Below are positions 7,736 through 16,174 of a stretch of DNA of 64,000 nucleotides, in pieces; the stretch's first letter is position 1, and every line of letters starts with the position of its first letter. This DNA is from Neglectibacter timonensis. GTDB taxonomy: Bacteria > Bacillota > Clostridia > Oscillospirales > Acutalibacteraceae. The notes beneath the pieces were generated by a model. That model worked only from the letters and a program-made list of their open reading frames with translations, was not told the DNA's origin and ran no database searches. The translations under genes and the position numbers were made by a program. The stretch spans positions 62,001-126,000 of the forward strand of contig NZ_LT160640.1 in NCBI RefSeq assembly GCF_900048895.1, in the 5' to 3' direction.

Positions 7736-9421
7736 ATGAATCAGGGATATCAGAAATATAAGGCGTTTGAGCCTGTTGCTTTGCCGGACAGAACCTGGCC
7801 CGACAAGACGCTGACACAAGCCCCCATCTGGTGCAGCGTGGATTTGCGCGATGGAAATCAGGCTCTGGTAAATCCCATGAATCTGGAGCAGAAGCTTCAG
7901 TTTTTTCAGATGCTGTGCAAAATTGGATTCAAGGAGATTGAGATAGGCTTTCCCTCCGCCTCGGAGACGGAATATGAGATCCTCCGTACGTTGATCGAGG
8001 AAGACTTGATTCCGGACGACGTGACCATTCAGGTTCTGGTGCAGGCCAGGGAGCACCTGATCAGGAAGACCTTTGAGGCGATCCGCGGTGCGAAAAATGT
8101 GATCGTACACTTTTATAATTCCACTTCCACCCTTCAGCGCAAGGTGGTGTTTCGCACCGATATGCAGGGCGTCATCGACATTGCGGTGGAGGGGGCCCGG
8201 CTGATCAAAAAACTCACCGATGAAATGACTGCGGAAAATGAGATCAAGATTCGGTATGAATATTCTCCGGAGAGTTTTTCAGGCACTGAGATGGATAATG
8301 CGGTGCTGATCTGCGACCGGGTGCTGGAAGAATTGGGCGCCACGCCGGAGAACAAGGTGATTGTAAACCTGCCCAACACAGTGGAGTTGTCTACCCCCAA
8401 CACCCATGCGGATCAGATTGAATATTTCTGCCGCCATTTCCGTCATCGTGACAGTGCGGTTATCAGCCTGCATCCTCACAATGACCGCGGCACGGCGACA
8501 GCCGCTACTGAGCTGGGGCTGCTGGCAGGAGCTGAGCGGGTGGAGGGCACCCTTTTCGGCAACGGGGAGCGTACAGGTAACGCCGATATCATGAACCTTG
8601 CCATGAATCTCTATTCCCAAGGAGTGGACCCAAAATTGAACTTTACCGATATGAACCACATCCGGGAAATCTATGAGGACTGCACTCAGATGAAGGTTCA
8701 TCCCCGCCATCCCTATGCCGGCAAGCTGGTATTTACCGCATTTTCCGGCTCCCATCAGGACGCTATCAACAAGGGTGTCAACTATATGGCGGAACACGAA
8801 TCAGCCTATTGGGAAGTACCCTACCTGCCCATTGATCCGGCCGATCTGGGGCGGCAGTACGAACCTATCATCCGCATCAACAGTCAGTCCGGCAAGGGCG
8901 GAGCAGCCTTTGTCATGCAGCAGACCTTTGGCTATCAGCTGCCGAAGGCTATGCATCCGGAATTCGGAGCGATGGTGAAAAAGACCTGCGACGAATGCGG
9001 CCGGGAAATCAGTCCCGGCGAAGTCTTCGATATCTTCAAGAGAGAGTATTTGGAAATCACAGAACCCTATCATCTGCTCACCTACAAGATTTTTGAAGAA
9101 GATGGCGGAGAAGGCAGAGTCGTTGTGGATTTTGAGGGAACTATCCGCCATGACCATTGCACAAAGGCGATTTCCGGCAAGGGCAACGGCCCAATCGATG
9201 CTTTTTTCAGCGCCCTGCATTCCGTAGGATTGGGTGACTATGAGTTTGTCTCCTACAGCGAGCATGCGGTCTCCGCAGGCGCGGATTCTAAGGCTGTTTC
9301 CTACATTCAGCTTCGTCACGATGGAAAGATCGTGTTTGGCGTAGGCATGGACAGCAATATTTCCATTGCCTCCATCAAGGGCATTATCTGTGCCATCAAC
9401 CGGAACGAACGGAAGAATTAA
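7736..9421 (+). CDS. leuA: 2-isopropylmalate synthase
   Basis: First committed step of leucine synthesis: condensation of acetyl-CoA with 2-ketoisovalerate. The 561-residue protein belongs to the longer LeuA type that begins with a PDRTWPDK-like segment. The TIM-barrel catalytic domain (about 30-305) shows DLRDGNQAL with the divalent-metal Asp, and HPHNDRGTA with metal-binding histidines. The C-terminal regulatory LeuA dimer domain (about 420-555) would mediate leucine feedback. Expression is controlled by the leucine T-box immediately upstream. The leuB gene follows 74 bp downstream; leuCD is not in the window. Confidence 0.96.
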   Translation: MNQGYQKYKAFEPVALPDRTWPDKTLTQAPIWCSVDLRDGNQALVNPMNLEQKLQFFQMLCKIGFKEIEIGFPSASETEYEILRTLIEEDLIPDDVTIQVLVQAREHLIRKTFEAIRGAKNVIVHFYNSTSTLQRKVVFRTDMQGVIDIAVEGARLIKKLTDEMTAENEIKIRYEYSPESFSGTEMDNAVLICDRVLEELGATPENKVIVNLPNTVELSTPNTHADQIEYFCRHFRHRDSAVISLHPHNDRGTATAATELGLLAGAERVEGTLFGNGERTGNADIMNLAMNLYSQGVDPKLNFTDMNHIREIYEDCTQMKVHPRHPYAGKLVFTAFSGSHQDAINKGVNYMAEHESAYWEVPYLPIDPADLGRQYEPIIRINSQSGKGGAAFVMQQTFGYQLPKAMHPEFGAMVKKTCDECGREISPGEVFDIFKREYLEITEPYHLLTYKIFEEDGGEGRVVVDFEGTIRHDHCTKAISGKGNGPIDAFFSALHSVGLGDYEFVSYSEHAVSAGADSKAVSYIQLRHDGKIVFGVGMDSNISIASIKGIICAINRNERKN

Positions 9422-9495
9422 AAGTTTGTTATCAAACTGCCGGATTATCCATGGTACAATTTTCAGGAAGTTCTGGAACAGGAAGGAGTTATTTT

Positions 9496-10581
9496 ATGAA
9501 GGAATATCGCATCGCGGTGCTGGAAGGGGATGGAATCGGCCCCGAGATCGTGTCGGAGGCAGTTAAGGTTCTGGACAGGACAGCGCAGAGCTTTGGGTTT
9601 GCGGTTTCTTATGAGAGATCGTTGCTTGGCGGCGCTGCCATTGACGCCAAAAAAACGCCTCTGCCTCAGAAGACGGTGGAATGCTGCAAGACGGCGGATT
9701 CTGTGCTGCTGGGAGCAGTAGGAGGACCGAAATGGGATGCTCTGCCGGGAAATCAGCGCCCTGAAGCGGGGCTTTTAGGCATCCGCAAGGCGCTTGGCCT
9801 CTATGCAAACTTGCGGCCTGCGGTGATTTTTGGACCTTTAAAAGACGCTTCTCCCCTGAAATCGGAAGTGGTAGGGGAAGCGCTGGACATTATGGTGGTA
9901 AGGGAGCTGACCGGAGGCATCTATTTTGGCAAGCGGGGAACGTTGGAGGAAAACGGCGTCAAAGCTGCTTTTGATACTGAAAAATACAGTGTGACGGAGA
10001 TCGAACGAATTGCACATACCGCCTTCGACCTGGCCAGGAAGCGGAACAGACGTTTATGCAGCGTAGATAAGGCGAACGTGCTGGATTCCTCACGTCTATG
10101 GAGGCAGACTGTCTGCCGGGTAGCAGAGGAATATGCTGATGTGGAGCTGAGCCATATGTATGTGGACAATTGCGCCATGCAGCTGGTGCGGAATCCTGCG
10201 CAGTTTGACGTGATCGTCACTTCCAACATGTTTGGGGACATCCTGTCGGATGAGGCCTCCATGATCAGCGGTTCCATTGGTATGCTGGCCTCCGCCAGCC
10301 TGGGCGGCAGCGGCTTCGGCCTCTATGAACCCATTCACGGCTCGGCGCCGGATATCGCCGGAATGGATGTGGCAAATCCCTTGGCTACCATTCTTTCCGT
10401 GGCGATGATGCTGCGCTACTCTCTGGGAGAGCCGGAAGCGGCACAGGCCATAGAGGATGCCGTGGCAAGGGCCTTAGTGACTGCGCGTACCCGGGATATC
10501 TATTCTCCGGACTGCGGCGCGGTACTCATCTCCTGTCATGAAATGGGGGATCTGGTGGCGTCGCTGGTCAGACCGGCGTGA
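9496..10581 (+). CDS. leuB: 3-isopropylmalate dehydrogenase
   Basis: NAD-dependent oxidative decarboxylation of 3-isopropylmalate in leucine synthesis. The 361-residue protein shows the N-terminal [10 protein letters not shown] segment, [10 protein letters not shown] (substrate binding), [15 protein letters not shown] with the catalytic Lys, [13 protein letters not shown] with metal-ligand aspartates, and GSAPDIAG with the NAD loop. Frame is open further upstream, but the ATG at 9496 is preceded by GGAAGGAG at ideal spacing. It is cotranscribed with leuA and followed by a strong terminator. Confidence 0.96.
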   Translation: MKEYRIAVLEGDGIGPEIVSEAVKVLDRTAQSFGFAVSYERSLLGGAAIDAKKTPLPQKTVECCKTADSVLLGAVGGPKWDALPGNQRPEAGLLGIRKALGLYANLRPAVIFGPLKDASPLKSEVVGEALDIMVVRELTGGIYFGKRGTLEENGVKAAFDTEKYSVTEIERIAHTAFDLARKRNRRLCSVDKANVLDSSRLWRQTVCRVAEEYADVELSHMYVDNCAMQLVRNPAQFDVIVTSNMFGDILSDEASMISGSIGMLASASLGGSGFGLYEPIHGSAPDIAGMDVANPLATILSVAMMLRYSLGEPEAAQAIEDAVARALVTARTRDIYSPDCGAVLISCHEMGDLVASLVRPA

Positions 10582-10607
10582 GGTTCTTGCGGTCTCTGTG
10601 ATGTCAA

Positions 10608-10652
10608 ACGCCCTGAAGCACGGCTACTGCCTGAGCTTCAGGGCGTTTTTCT
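10608..10652 (+). terminator. Terminator after leuB
   Basis: ACGCCCTGAAGC pairs with GCTTCAGGGCGT (12 bp), followed by TTTTTCTTTT, 26 bp past the leuB stop. Confidence 0.93.
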
Positions 10653-10703
10653 TTTCTGAAAAAGATATGATTTTCCGCTGCAGAGGCACTGAAATGTGAG
10701 ATT

Positions 10704-11612
10704 TCAGCGATTACAAATCTTTTCTCCGTCAAAAATCAGCACGCCGAAGCCTTCCCCAGTCTTTTTGCCCTGCAACAGGTACTCCTTGAAGGCGCGCTGC
10801 ATAGATGTTTTTTCCGGGAGCTGGGAGAGCGGTCTTTGGTAATCTCCGCCGAACACCCGCCAAATATCGTGGAATTCCTCTTCTGTGCGGGAGGAGATGA
10901 CGTCGAAATCCTTTTGAAAACTGAGTATGTTGGAGGAAGGAGAGAGAATCTGCTGATAGTCAGGGTACAGAAGCCAGGAATCGCATACGCAGACCAGCGG
11001 GCCGCCGTTCAGCTCCTCTCTGAAAAATTCGTAGGCAAGACGGTAGGAGGCGAGACGTGCGGCTTCCTCAAAAGGCTCGCCGCTTGAAGGAATATGTACG
11101 CTCTTTACCGGGTCGCCGTGCTTGATGGCGTACCCGTTTTTTATATAAGGTTCTTCCCAGGCATAGGTAGTGTTTTCATATTCCAGCCTGCCCAGCTTGA
11201 AAATATCGCAGGTGTAGAAGATGGGGTACCAGAAGGAGACAAAGTTTCCCCAGACCCCCTGAACTTCACGGCATTCCAGCAATTTGTACTTCAGATCCTG
11301 AAAAGTATTCCAGAAGATCTCTTCACTGAGGCCGGCTTGCGCATAGGCCTCCCGGGTGGGAACAGCCGCCTCGATCAGAAACAGAAGCCAAACCGTGTAA
11401 GGGGAGACTGAGGCCCGCTCGCCGATATCCAGGATCAGCGGACTGGTGAGCGGCATGCTCAGCTCGTTCTCATAGAAAAATTCCACCGCGCCGTCCAGCG
11501 CCGCCTCCTGTCCACTGGCTGCAAGACTGTCTGCACAGCGAAGCAGTTCTGTTTTGGCCTCTTGGGGAAATCCGGTTTTCTCCATCATAAGTTCGAGAAA
11601 ATCCCTGTTCAT
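10704..11612 (-). CDS. Acyltransferase-domain protein (NAT_N / GNAT_C type)
   Basis: A 302-residue protein matching, from memory, a Firmicutes family annotated as acyltransferase-domain protein, with an N-terminal helical NAT_N part (about 1-125) and a C-terminal GNAT-like part (about 135-290). The second part has VHIPSSGEPF, then PLVCVCDSWLLYP and a SRTEEEFHDIWRVFG segment characteristic of the family. No experimentally known substrate comes to mind. It is a soluble protein with no signal peptide. It lies 36 bp upstream of nothing on its own strand and is preceded by dtd (also minus, 36 bp away), so the two are probably cotranscribed from the dtd promoter. Confidence 0.75.
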   Translation of the reverse strand: MNRDFLELMMEKTGFPQEAKTELLRCADSLAASGQEAALDGAVEFFYENELSMPLTSPLILDIGERASVSPYTVWLLFLIEAAVPTREAYAQAGLSEEIFWNTFQDLKYKLLECREVQGVWGNFVSFWYPIFYTCDIFKLGRLEYENTTYAWEEPYIKNGYAIKHGDPVKSVHIPSSGEPFEEAARLASYRLAYEFFREELNGGPLVCVCDSWLLYPDYQQILSPSSNILSFQKDFDVISSRTEEEFHDIWRVFGGDYQRPLSQLPEKTSMQRAFKEYLLQGKKTGEGFGVLIFDGEKICNR

Positions 11613-11648
11613 ACAAATTCTCCATTCCGCCCGGATACGGGCAACCGA

Positions 11649-12104
11649 TTATTTTCCGATCTTTTCCGTGTCGATGACCAGGTTGACAGGACCGTTGTTA
11701 TTGACCAGGACGTCCATATGGGCGCCGAACTCGCCGGTCTGTACCGATTTGACGCCCAGCGCCCTTGCCTGCTCCACAAAGCGGAGATAGAGCTGCTCCG
11801 CCGCTGCGGGAGGGGCGGCCAGATCAAAGGAAGGCCTGCGGCCTTTTCTGCAATCTGTACCTAAGGTAAAATTGGATACCACCAGCAGCTCTCCGCCCAC
11901 ATCTGCAAGTGAAAGATTCATCTTATCGTTCTCATCGGTAAAGATGCGCAGGCCGAATACCTTTTCCGCCAGAAAGTCAGCCTGCTGACAGGCGTCTCCT
12001 TTCATCACTCCTAAAAACACAACGAGGCCGGGGCCGATTTTACGGGTTTCCTTCCCGTCAATGATGATTTCTGCGCAGTGAACGCGCTGAATGATTGCTC
12101 TCAT
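11649..12104 (-). CDS. dtd: D-aminoacyl-tRNA deacylase
   Basis: A 150-residue DTD that hydrolyses the ester bond of D-aminoacyl-tRNAs, recycling tRNA and preventing D-amino-acid incorporation. It begins MRAIIQRV, has the VVSNFTL segment (SQFTL in most homologues) and the active-site NNGPVN motif near the C terminus. The ATG at 12104 has GAAAGGAA upstream; open frame further 5' is not conserved. The organism also has a D-Asp-producing racemase operon about 6 kb away, which would make such editing useful, but there is no direct link in the sequence. Confidence 0.95.
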   Translation of the reverse strand: MRAIIQRVHCAEIIIDGKETRKIGPGLVVFLGVMKGDACQQADFLAEKVFGLRIFTDENDKMNLSLADVGGELLVVSNFTLGTDCRKGRRPSFDLAAPPAAAEQLYLRFVEQARALGVKSVQTGEFGAHMDVLVNNNGPVNLVIDTEKIGK

Positions 12105-12193
12105 ATGAATAGTTCCTTTCACAGGTCTGCAATGTTCCGCGGCGTCCGGATATTGGAATCCGCACCTTTTTGCTAGACTGTTCATTCCAGTCG

Positions 12194-12222
12194 ATTTTAT
12201 CATAATCCATAAAAAAGGTAAA
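12194..12222 (-). promoter_or_regulatory. Probable promoter of dtd
   Basis: On the minus strand a TAAAAT -10 (12194-12199) and a TTTACC -35 (12217-12222) are 17 bp apart. It faces away from the epimerase promoter at 12261-12289. Confidence 0.55.
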
Positions 12223-12260
12223 CCGTTTTCTTATCTTTGCTTGCCAAGTTATCCGGACGC

Positions 12261-12289
12261 TTGCACGGTGTGAGCCTACCTGTTATAAT
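12261..12289 (+). promoter_or_regulatory. Promoter of the aldose-epimerase-like gene
   Basis: TTGCAC and TATAAT are separated by exactly 17 bp and lie about 77 bp upstream of the ATG at 12366. Confidence 0.8.
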
Positions 12290-12365
12290 GAGGCCAGAAA
12301 GTAAGGCGGCGGAGAGAATCTGCAGTCCCGAAAAAAGCCGCAAAATGGAGAAGGAGGACAAAGCT

Positions 12366-13244
12366 ATGATCTACGAATTGAAAAAAGGCGGTCTTACGGC
12401 GAAGGTGGACAGCCTGGGTGCTCAGCTTATCTCGCTGCAGGCAGAAAACGGGTTTGAGCACATCTGGGTGGGGGATCCTAAGTATTGGCGCGGCCAGGCG
12501 CCGGTGCTGTTCCCCATTGTAGGTGCTTTGCGGGAAGGCAAAACGAAGATTGGCGGCGAGTGGTATGAAATGGGGCAGCACGGATTTGCCAGGAAGATGG
12601 AATTTGCACTTGCCGGGCAGACCTCGGAGAGTGTTTCACTGCGGCTCTCCTCTGATTTTGAGACAAGAAAGCAATACCCCTTTGAATTTTCTCTCACAGT
12701 GACCTATACTTTGACAGATCTGGGGATTGACACGGCTTTCACTGTAGAGAACAAAGGGGAAAAGGTAATGCCGTTTTCCGTCGGCGGGCATCCTGGATTT
12801 AATATTCCGGTGAACGAAAAAGCTGCGTTTGAGGATTATACCATTGTGTTTGACAAACCGGAGACACAAAATTGTCCGCTGATTGATACCTCCTGTGCGC
12901 TGATCGACGACAAAAACATAGGTTTCCGGATGAAGGGAGAGCGGGAGATCCCGCTGCGTCACGACCTGTTTTACGGCGATGCGCTGATCTTTGAAAATCT
13001 CAATTCCGAGAAAGTTCAGATCGTGAACAAGCATACCGGGAAGGGTGTGGAAATGACGTTCTCGGGATTTCCGCTGTTCGGCATCTGGTCTGCCAAAAAT
13101 GACGGCCCCTATGTGTGCCTGGAACCCTGGACTGGTTGTGCTACCCTGAAGAGTGAGGGCGATGAATTTGACCAAAAGAAGAACACCACTTTTTTGCCTG
13201 CGGGAGCTGGGGCGGATTACGGCTTTTCGGTTAAAATTCTGTAA
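12366..13244 (+). CDS. Aldose 1-epimerase family protein
   Basis: A 292-residue galactose-mutarotase-fold protein that would interconvert alpha and beta anomers of hexoses or a phosphorylated sugar. Landmarks are GAQLISL near the N terminus, RGQAPVLFPIVGALREG, GQHGFAR with a catalytic-type His, and FSVGGHPGFN with a second conserved His. It most resembles the LacX/YeaD-like subgroup rather than classical GalM. The ATG at 12366 has GGAGG eight bases upstream; an upstream in-frame ATG overlaps that ribosome site and was rejected. It has its own promoter and is the first gene of a pair with the MazG-like gene. Confidence 0.88.
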   Translation: MIYELKKGGLTAKVDSLGAQLISLQAENGFEHIWVGDPKYWRGQAPVLFPIVGALREGKTKIGGEWYEMGQHGFARKMEFALAGQTSESVSLRLSSDFETRKQYPFEFSLTVTYTLTDLGIDTAFTVENKGEKVMPFSVGGHPGFNIPVNEKAAFEDYTIVFDKPETQNCPLIDTSCALIDDKNIGFRMKGEREIPLRHDLFYGDALIFENLNSEKVQIVNKHTGKGVEMTFSGFPLFGIWSAKNDGPYVCLEPWTGCATLKSEGDEFDQKKNTTFLPAGAGADYGFSVKIL

Positions 13245-13260
13245 GGAAAACGGGCAGATG

Positions 13261-13351
13261 TGTTTGGAGGCGGTTCACGTCGGAAACAAACGGTGCTTCT
13301 GTAATGTTCCCGATGGAGTGAAGCGTGGCTAATACCAGTTTCTTCCAAACA
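13261..13351 (+). other. Possible folded RNA between the epimerase and MazG-like genes
   Basis: TGTTTGGA (13261-13268) and TCCAAACA (13344-13351) could close a domain of about 90 nt that contains further complementary segments. It ends about 34 bp before the MazG-like ATG. I do not recognise a known RNA family, and an eight-base pairing could be chance. Confidence 0.25.
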
Positions 13352-13384
13352 GAACAAGCCGATTGGAGAGAGGCGTGAATAACG

Positions 13385-13687
13385 ATGATAGACCTGAAGC
13401 AGCTGCAGCGGGAAGTATATCAAAATAAGGTAGAGAAAGGCTTCAATATTACAGACATCTGCAGGGAATTTTGTTATCTGCAGGGAGAGCTGGCAGAGGC
13501 CTTCGAAGCTTATGACCGGCGTGAGCCCGGTTTAGGCGAAGAACTTGCCGATGTGGCTATTTATCTGTTGGGACTGGCTGAAATCCTGCATGTGGATTTG
13601 GAAAGTGAAATTGTGCGCAAAATTGAAATTAACCGAAAGCGGAAATATGTTACGGAAAACGGCGTGCTGAAAAAGGCGGAGGGTTGA
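13385..13687 (+). CDS. MazG-like nucleotide pyrophosphohydrolase
   Basis: A 100-residue single-domain all-alpha NTP pyrophosphohydrolase, which would hydrolyse (d)NTPs to NMP and PPi in nucleotide-pool cleaning. The metal-binding signature is intact: E35xxE38 in GELAEAF and E53xxD56 in EELADVA. The size fits the MazG-like short family rather than full MazG. GAGAGAGG lies before the ATG. Substrate is unknown. Confidence 0.85.
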   Translation: MIDLKQLQREVYQNKVEKGFNITDICREFCYLQGELAEAFEAYDRREPGLGEELADVAIYLLGLAEILHVDLESEIVRKIEINRKRKYVTENGVLKKAEG

Positions 13688-13745
13688 CAGGGAGCATTCC
13701 AGCAGAGGCTTTCCTGGAAAGTGCCTGGGGAGTGACGGCCGTTTC

Positions 13746-13794
13746 AAAAATCGGGAGCGGAGCCATCTGATAAGAAATGGCCCGATTTTTGTTA
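13746..13794 (+). terminator. Terminator after the MazG-like gene
   Basis: AAAAATCGGG pairs with CCCGATTTTT, with an inner GCCAT/ATGGC stem; it is nearly symmetrical and could work in both directions. Confidence 0.8.
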
Positions 13795-13919
13795 AAGAAA
13801 GTTATGCCGGAAAAAAGGGTTAAAACCCCGGACTGAAGAAGTACTGTTCATGCACGATCAGGTATGACCGTGATGAAACTCTATTCTCTGAATATATTGT
13901 GAGTCGGCCTTTGCTGACG

Positions 13920-13956
13920 GATAAGCCGCCCGAATGAATCGGGCGGCTTATCTTTT
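13920..13956 (+). terminator. Strong hairpin terminator
   Basis: GATAAGCCGCCCGA pairs with TCGGGCGGCTTATC around a five-base loop and is followed by TTTTG. It insulates the blaI promoter from upstream transcription. Confidence 0.85.
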
Positions 13957-13999
13957 GCCGGAAGGTAATAAAGGTGGTTGAACTTATTGTATAGATGGG

Positions 14000-14054
14000 T
14001 TGACAAATTCATTTTATTGCAGTAAAATGAGGATGCTGTTTTACTGCAATAAAA
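14000..14054 (+). promoter_or_regulatory. blaI-type promoter overlapped by two palindromic operators
   Basis: TTGACA (14000-14005) and TAAAAT (14023-14028) are 17 bp apart. The first operator TTTTATTGCAGTAAAA (14012-14027) covers the spacer and -10. The second, TTTTACTGCAATAAAA (14039-14054), is its exact reverse complement and lies between -10 and the start codon. A BlaI-family dimer on both sites would block transcription of its own operon. The core differs from the TACA/TGTA core of classical bla operators. Confidence 0.85.
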
Positions 14055-14070
14055 TGAAGGGGCGAAAGCT

Positions 14071-14436
14071 ATGACAGAAATGAAGCTGTTTGATTCAGAA
14101 CGAAAAGTGATGGAATGCCTTTGGGACCAGGGGGATTTGAGCGCAAAAGAGCTTGCGGAGCAGCTGGAGCTATCTGTGGGTTGGAGCAAGCCCACCACCT
14201 ATACGGTGATCCGCAAATGTGTGGCAAAGGGTGCGATTCTGCGCATCGAACCGGGATTCCTCTGCCGGGCCCTGGTCACCAGGGAAGCCGTGTGTGAACA
14301 GGAAACCGAGGAATTGATCCGCCGGAATTACGGCGGATCAGCGGACCGGCTTGTGGCATCGCTGCTGGGTAAAAGAAGGTTGTCTACCGAGGAGCTGGAG
14401 CGTGTGAAGGATTTGATCCGGAATTGGGAGGACTGA
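14071..14436 (+). CDS. BlaI/MecI/CopY-family repressor
   Basis: A 121-residue winged-helix repressor. The N-terminal DNA-binding domain (about 1-75) carries SERKVMECLWDQG, KELAEQLEL and KPTTYTVIRKCVAKG, typical of BlaI. The C-terminal part is the dimerisation domain where BlaI/MecI are normally cleaved. The next gene starts two bases after its stop and encodes an M56 peptidase, the usual BlaR1/MecR1 partner. Its own promoter carries two palindromes that are the obvious operators. Release is probably by proteolysis triggered through the M56 protein. Confidence 0.94.
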   Translation: MTEMKLFDSERKVMECLWDQGDLSAKELAEQLELSVGWSKPTTYTVIRKCVAKGAILRIEPGFLCRALVTREAVCEQETEELIRRNYGGSADRLVASLLGKRRLSTEELERVKDLIRNWED

Positions 14437-14437
14437 C

Positions 14438-16093
14438 ATGCTGTCTTTGTTGGAAATGAGCGTTGCCGGGGCGGTGATGATTTTGGCAGTGATGGCAGTA
14501 CGGATTTTTGCTGTCAAATGGCTTCCCAAGGTGACGCTGCGCCTGCTGTGGATGGCAGTGCTGTGCAGGCTTCTTATGCCGCTGCGTGTGCCCTCTCCAA
14601 CGAGTATTTACGCCGCGGCGGAACGCTTTGGCAGGATGGCTGGCAAACCGGGGCTGCTGCTGGAAGGCCGGGAGTCCGTTCAGGCAGCTGCACCCAATCC
14701 TGGGATTTCTCCTTTTATCCTCCTATGGGCGGCGGGAACTTTACTGTTAGCGTTCTATTTCGTGTATTGCCATATGCGCAGCCGCCGGGGATATCGGGAA
14801 GCGCTTCCACTGGAGCATCCTTTTGTCAAAGCGTGGTTGGAGCGCCACAGATTACGCAGGCCGGTACGGGTGCGGGTTTCCGACCAGATCGGTTCTCCGC
14901 TCACCTATGGCATTCTGTGGCCGGTCATTCTTTTGCCAAAGAATCTGGATTGGGAGGATACACGCGGGCTGGGCTTTATCCTGGCACATGAAACAGCGCA
15001 TATCCGTTATTTCGACGCACTGGGGAAATGGCTGCTGGCTGCGGGGCTTTGTCTGCATTGGTTTAATCCCTTGGTCTGGGTGATGTATCTGCTGGCTAAC
15101 CGGGATTTAGAGCTATCCTGTGACGAGGCTGTTGTACAGGAATACGGGAGAGATGCGCGGGCTTCTTATGCACTGACACTGGTGGGGTTGGAAGAGCATC
15201 GCACAGTTCTTGCACCGTTGGAGAGCAGCTTCAGCAGAAACGACCTTACGGGACGCGTTACCTCTATCCTGCGTTCTCATCAGATAACAGCGGTGAGTGT
15301 GGGGTGTGCACTGATACTGGTCGCTGTGGTGGCAGGAGCGTTTGCCACCAACCCCCCCGGAGAGAACGAAGATCCGGCGAGTCTTACAGGCCTGCAAAAC
15401 GCCGGCACAGTGCAGGAAACCGATACCAGCGAAATGACTACAGCGGTAAGAGCGGTGGAGGGAGCTGCCTTCCTGCAGGATGGGGATGACATCAGTAATT
15501 GGCCTGAAAGCTCGCAGGAACAGTATGATTATGTGTTGGAAGCGCTCTTTCTGGATGGTTATGAAGAGCTCTCCATCGCTGAATTTAACCGAAAGGTCAA
15601 TGCGGCGCTGAATGCGGAGCATTCAGGCCATTTGATGGAACTGTACGAAATTGTTTTAAATACCTTGAAGGAAAGTGATCCGAAAGCGGCTTTCCTGCGC
15701 AATACAGTGGGCGCTTCCATGCGGGAGTATTATGCCAGGTTGGAAGAGGTATATTCCGGCAGCCGGACGGATCCTGAATTCTGGGGAGAGGCGAAAGCTT
15801 ACCGTAGGAATAAGGTGCTTGGAGAAAGGATGGAGTCCGGCGTCCTGGCACAGTACTGCTTTACTTACCGCATCTTGGATCAGGATTCTCTCACCGTGGG
15901 GGAGAGAGATAGATTCTTGCAGGCCGTAATGTCAGCTGCACAGAACACGTTGGAAGAACAGGTAGAGAAAAGCGGCGGAATCGAGGCTTTCCAGCAGGCA
16001 CTGAAAACTGCAGCGCTGCAGGTATCCGATGGAAAAATTGAATTCACCGGCTGCCAGGTGGAGGGTGTGGAACTTCTGTATGATTCCGAATGA
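14438..16093 (+). CDS. M56 (BlaR1-like) membrane metallopeptidase with a novel extracellular domain
   Basis: A 551-residue sensor-transducer. Membrane segments are at about 5-28, 34-50, 90-111 and 284-303. The zinc site HETAH is at 184-188, with ELSCDE downstream (225-230) supplying the third ligand. In BlaR1/MecR1 the C-terminal extracellular part is a penicillin-binding sensor. Here, residues about 355-551 instead hold a domain with no serine-lactamase motifs. The same domain occurs twice in the next gene's lipoprotein (shared blocks EFNRK, CFTYRIL, LTVGERD and FTGC). The signal sensed is therefore probably not a beta-lactam. It is cotranscribed with the repressor. Confidence 0.9.
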   Translation: MLSLLEMSVAGAVMILAVMAVRIFAVKWLPKVTLRLLWMAVLCRLLMPLRVPSPTSIYAAAERFGRMAGKPGLLLEGRESVQAAAPNPGISPFILLWAAGTLLLAFYFVYCHMRSRRGYREALPLEHPFVKAWLERHRLRRPVRVRVSDQIGSPLTYGILWPVILLPKNLDWEDTRGLGFILAHETAHIRYFDALGKWLLAAGLCLHWFNPLVWVMYLLANRDLELSCDEAVVQEYGRDARASYALTLVGLEEHRTVLAPLESSFSRNDLTGRVTSILRSHQITAVSVGCALILVAVVAGAFATNPPGENEDPASLTGLQNAGTVQETDTSEMTTAVRAVEGAAFLQDGDDISNWPESSQEQYDYVLEALFLDGYEELSIAEFNRKVNAALNAEHSGHLMELYEIVLNTLKESDPKAAFLRNTVGASMREYYARLEEVYSGSRTDPEFWGEAKAYRRNKVLGERMESGVLAQYCFTYRILDQDSLTVGERDRFLQAVMSAAQNTLEEQVEKSGGIEAFQQALKTAALQVSDGKIEFTGCQVEGVELLYDSE

Positions 16094-16174
16094 AACAGCG
16101 GACAGTAGGAAAGAGAGGCATTTCATGTTCAAAAGGACAGAGGATTTTCGGTTCAAAGAAAGAAGGGTTATTCC

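Larger units (their letters stand above)
13688..14070. other. Intergenic region with two terminators and the blaI promoter
   Basis: This 383-bp gap holds a terminator for the MazG-like gene, a second longer hairpin terminator, and then the promoter and paired operators of the BlaI-type gene. I see no coding frame. Confidence 0.8.

Noticed and set aside
7430-8110. A minus-strand open frame across the T-box and the leuA start
   Set aside because: It overlaps a certain RNA element and a certain gene; its composition is that of a reverse complement.
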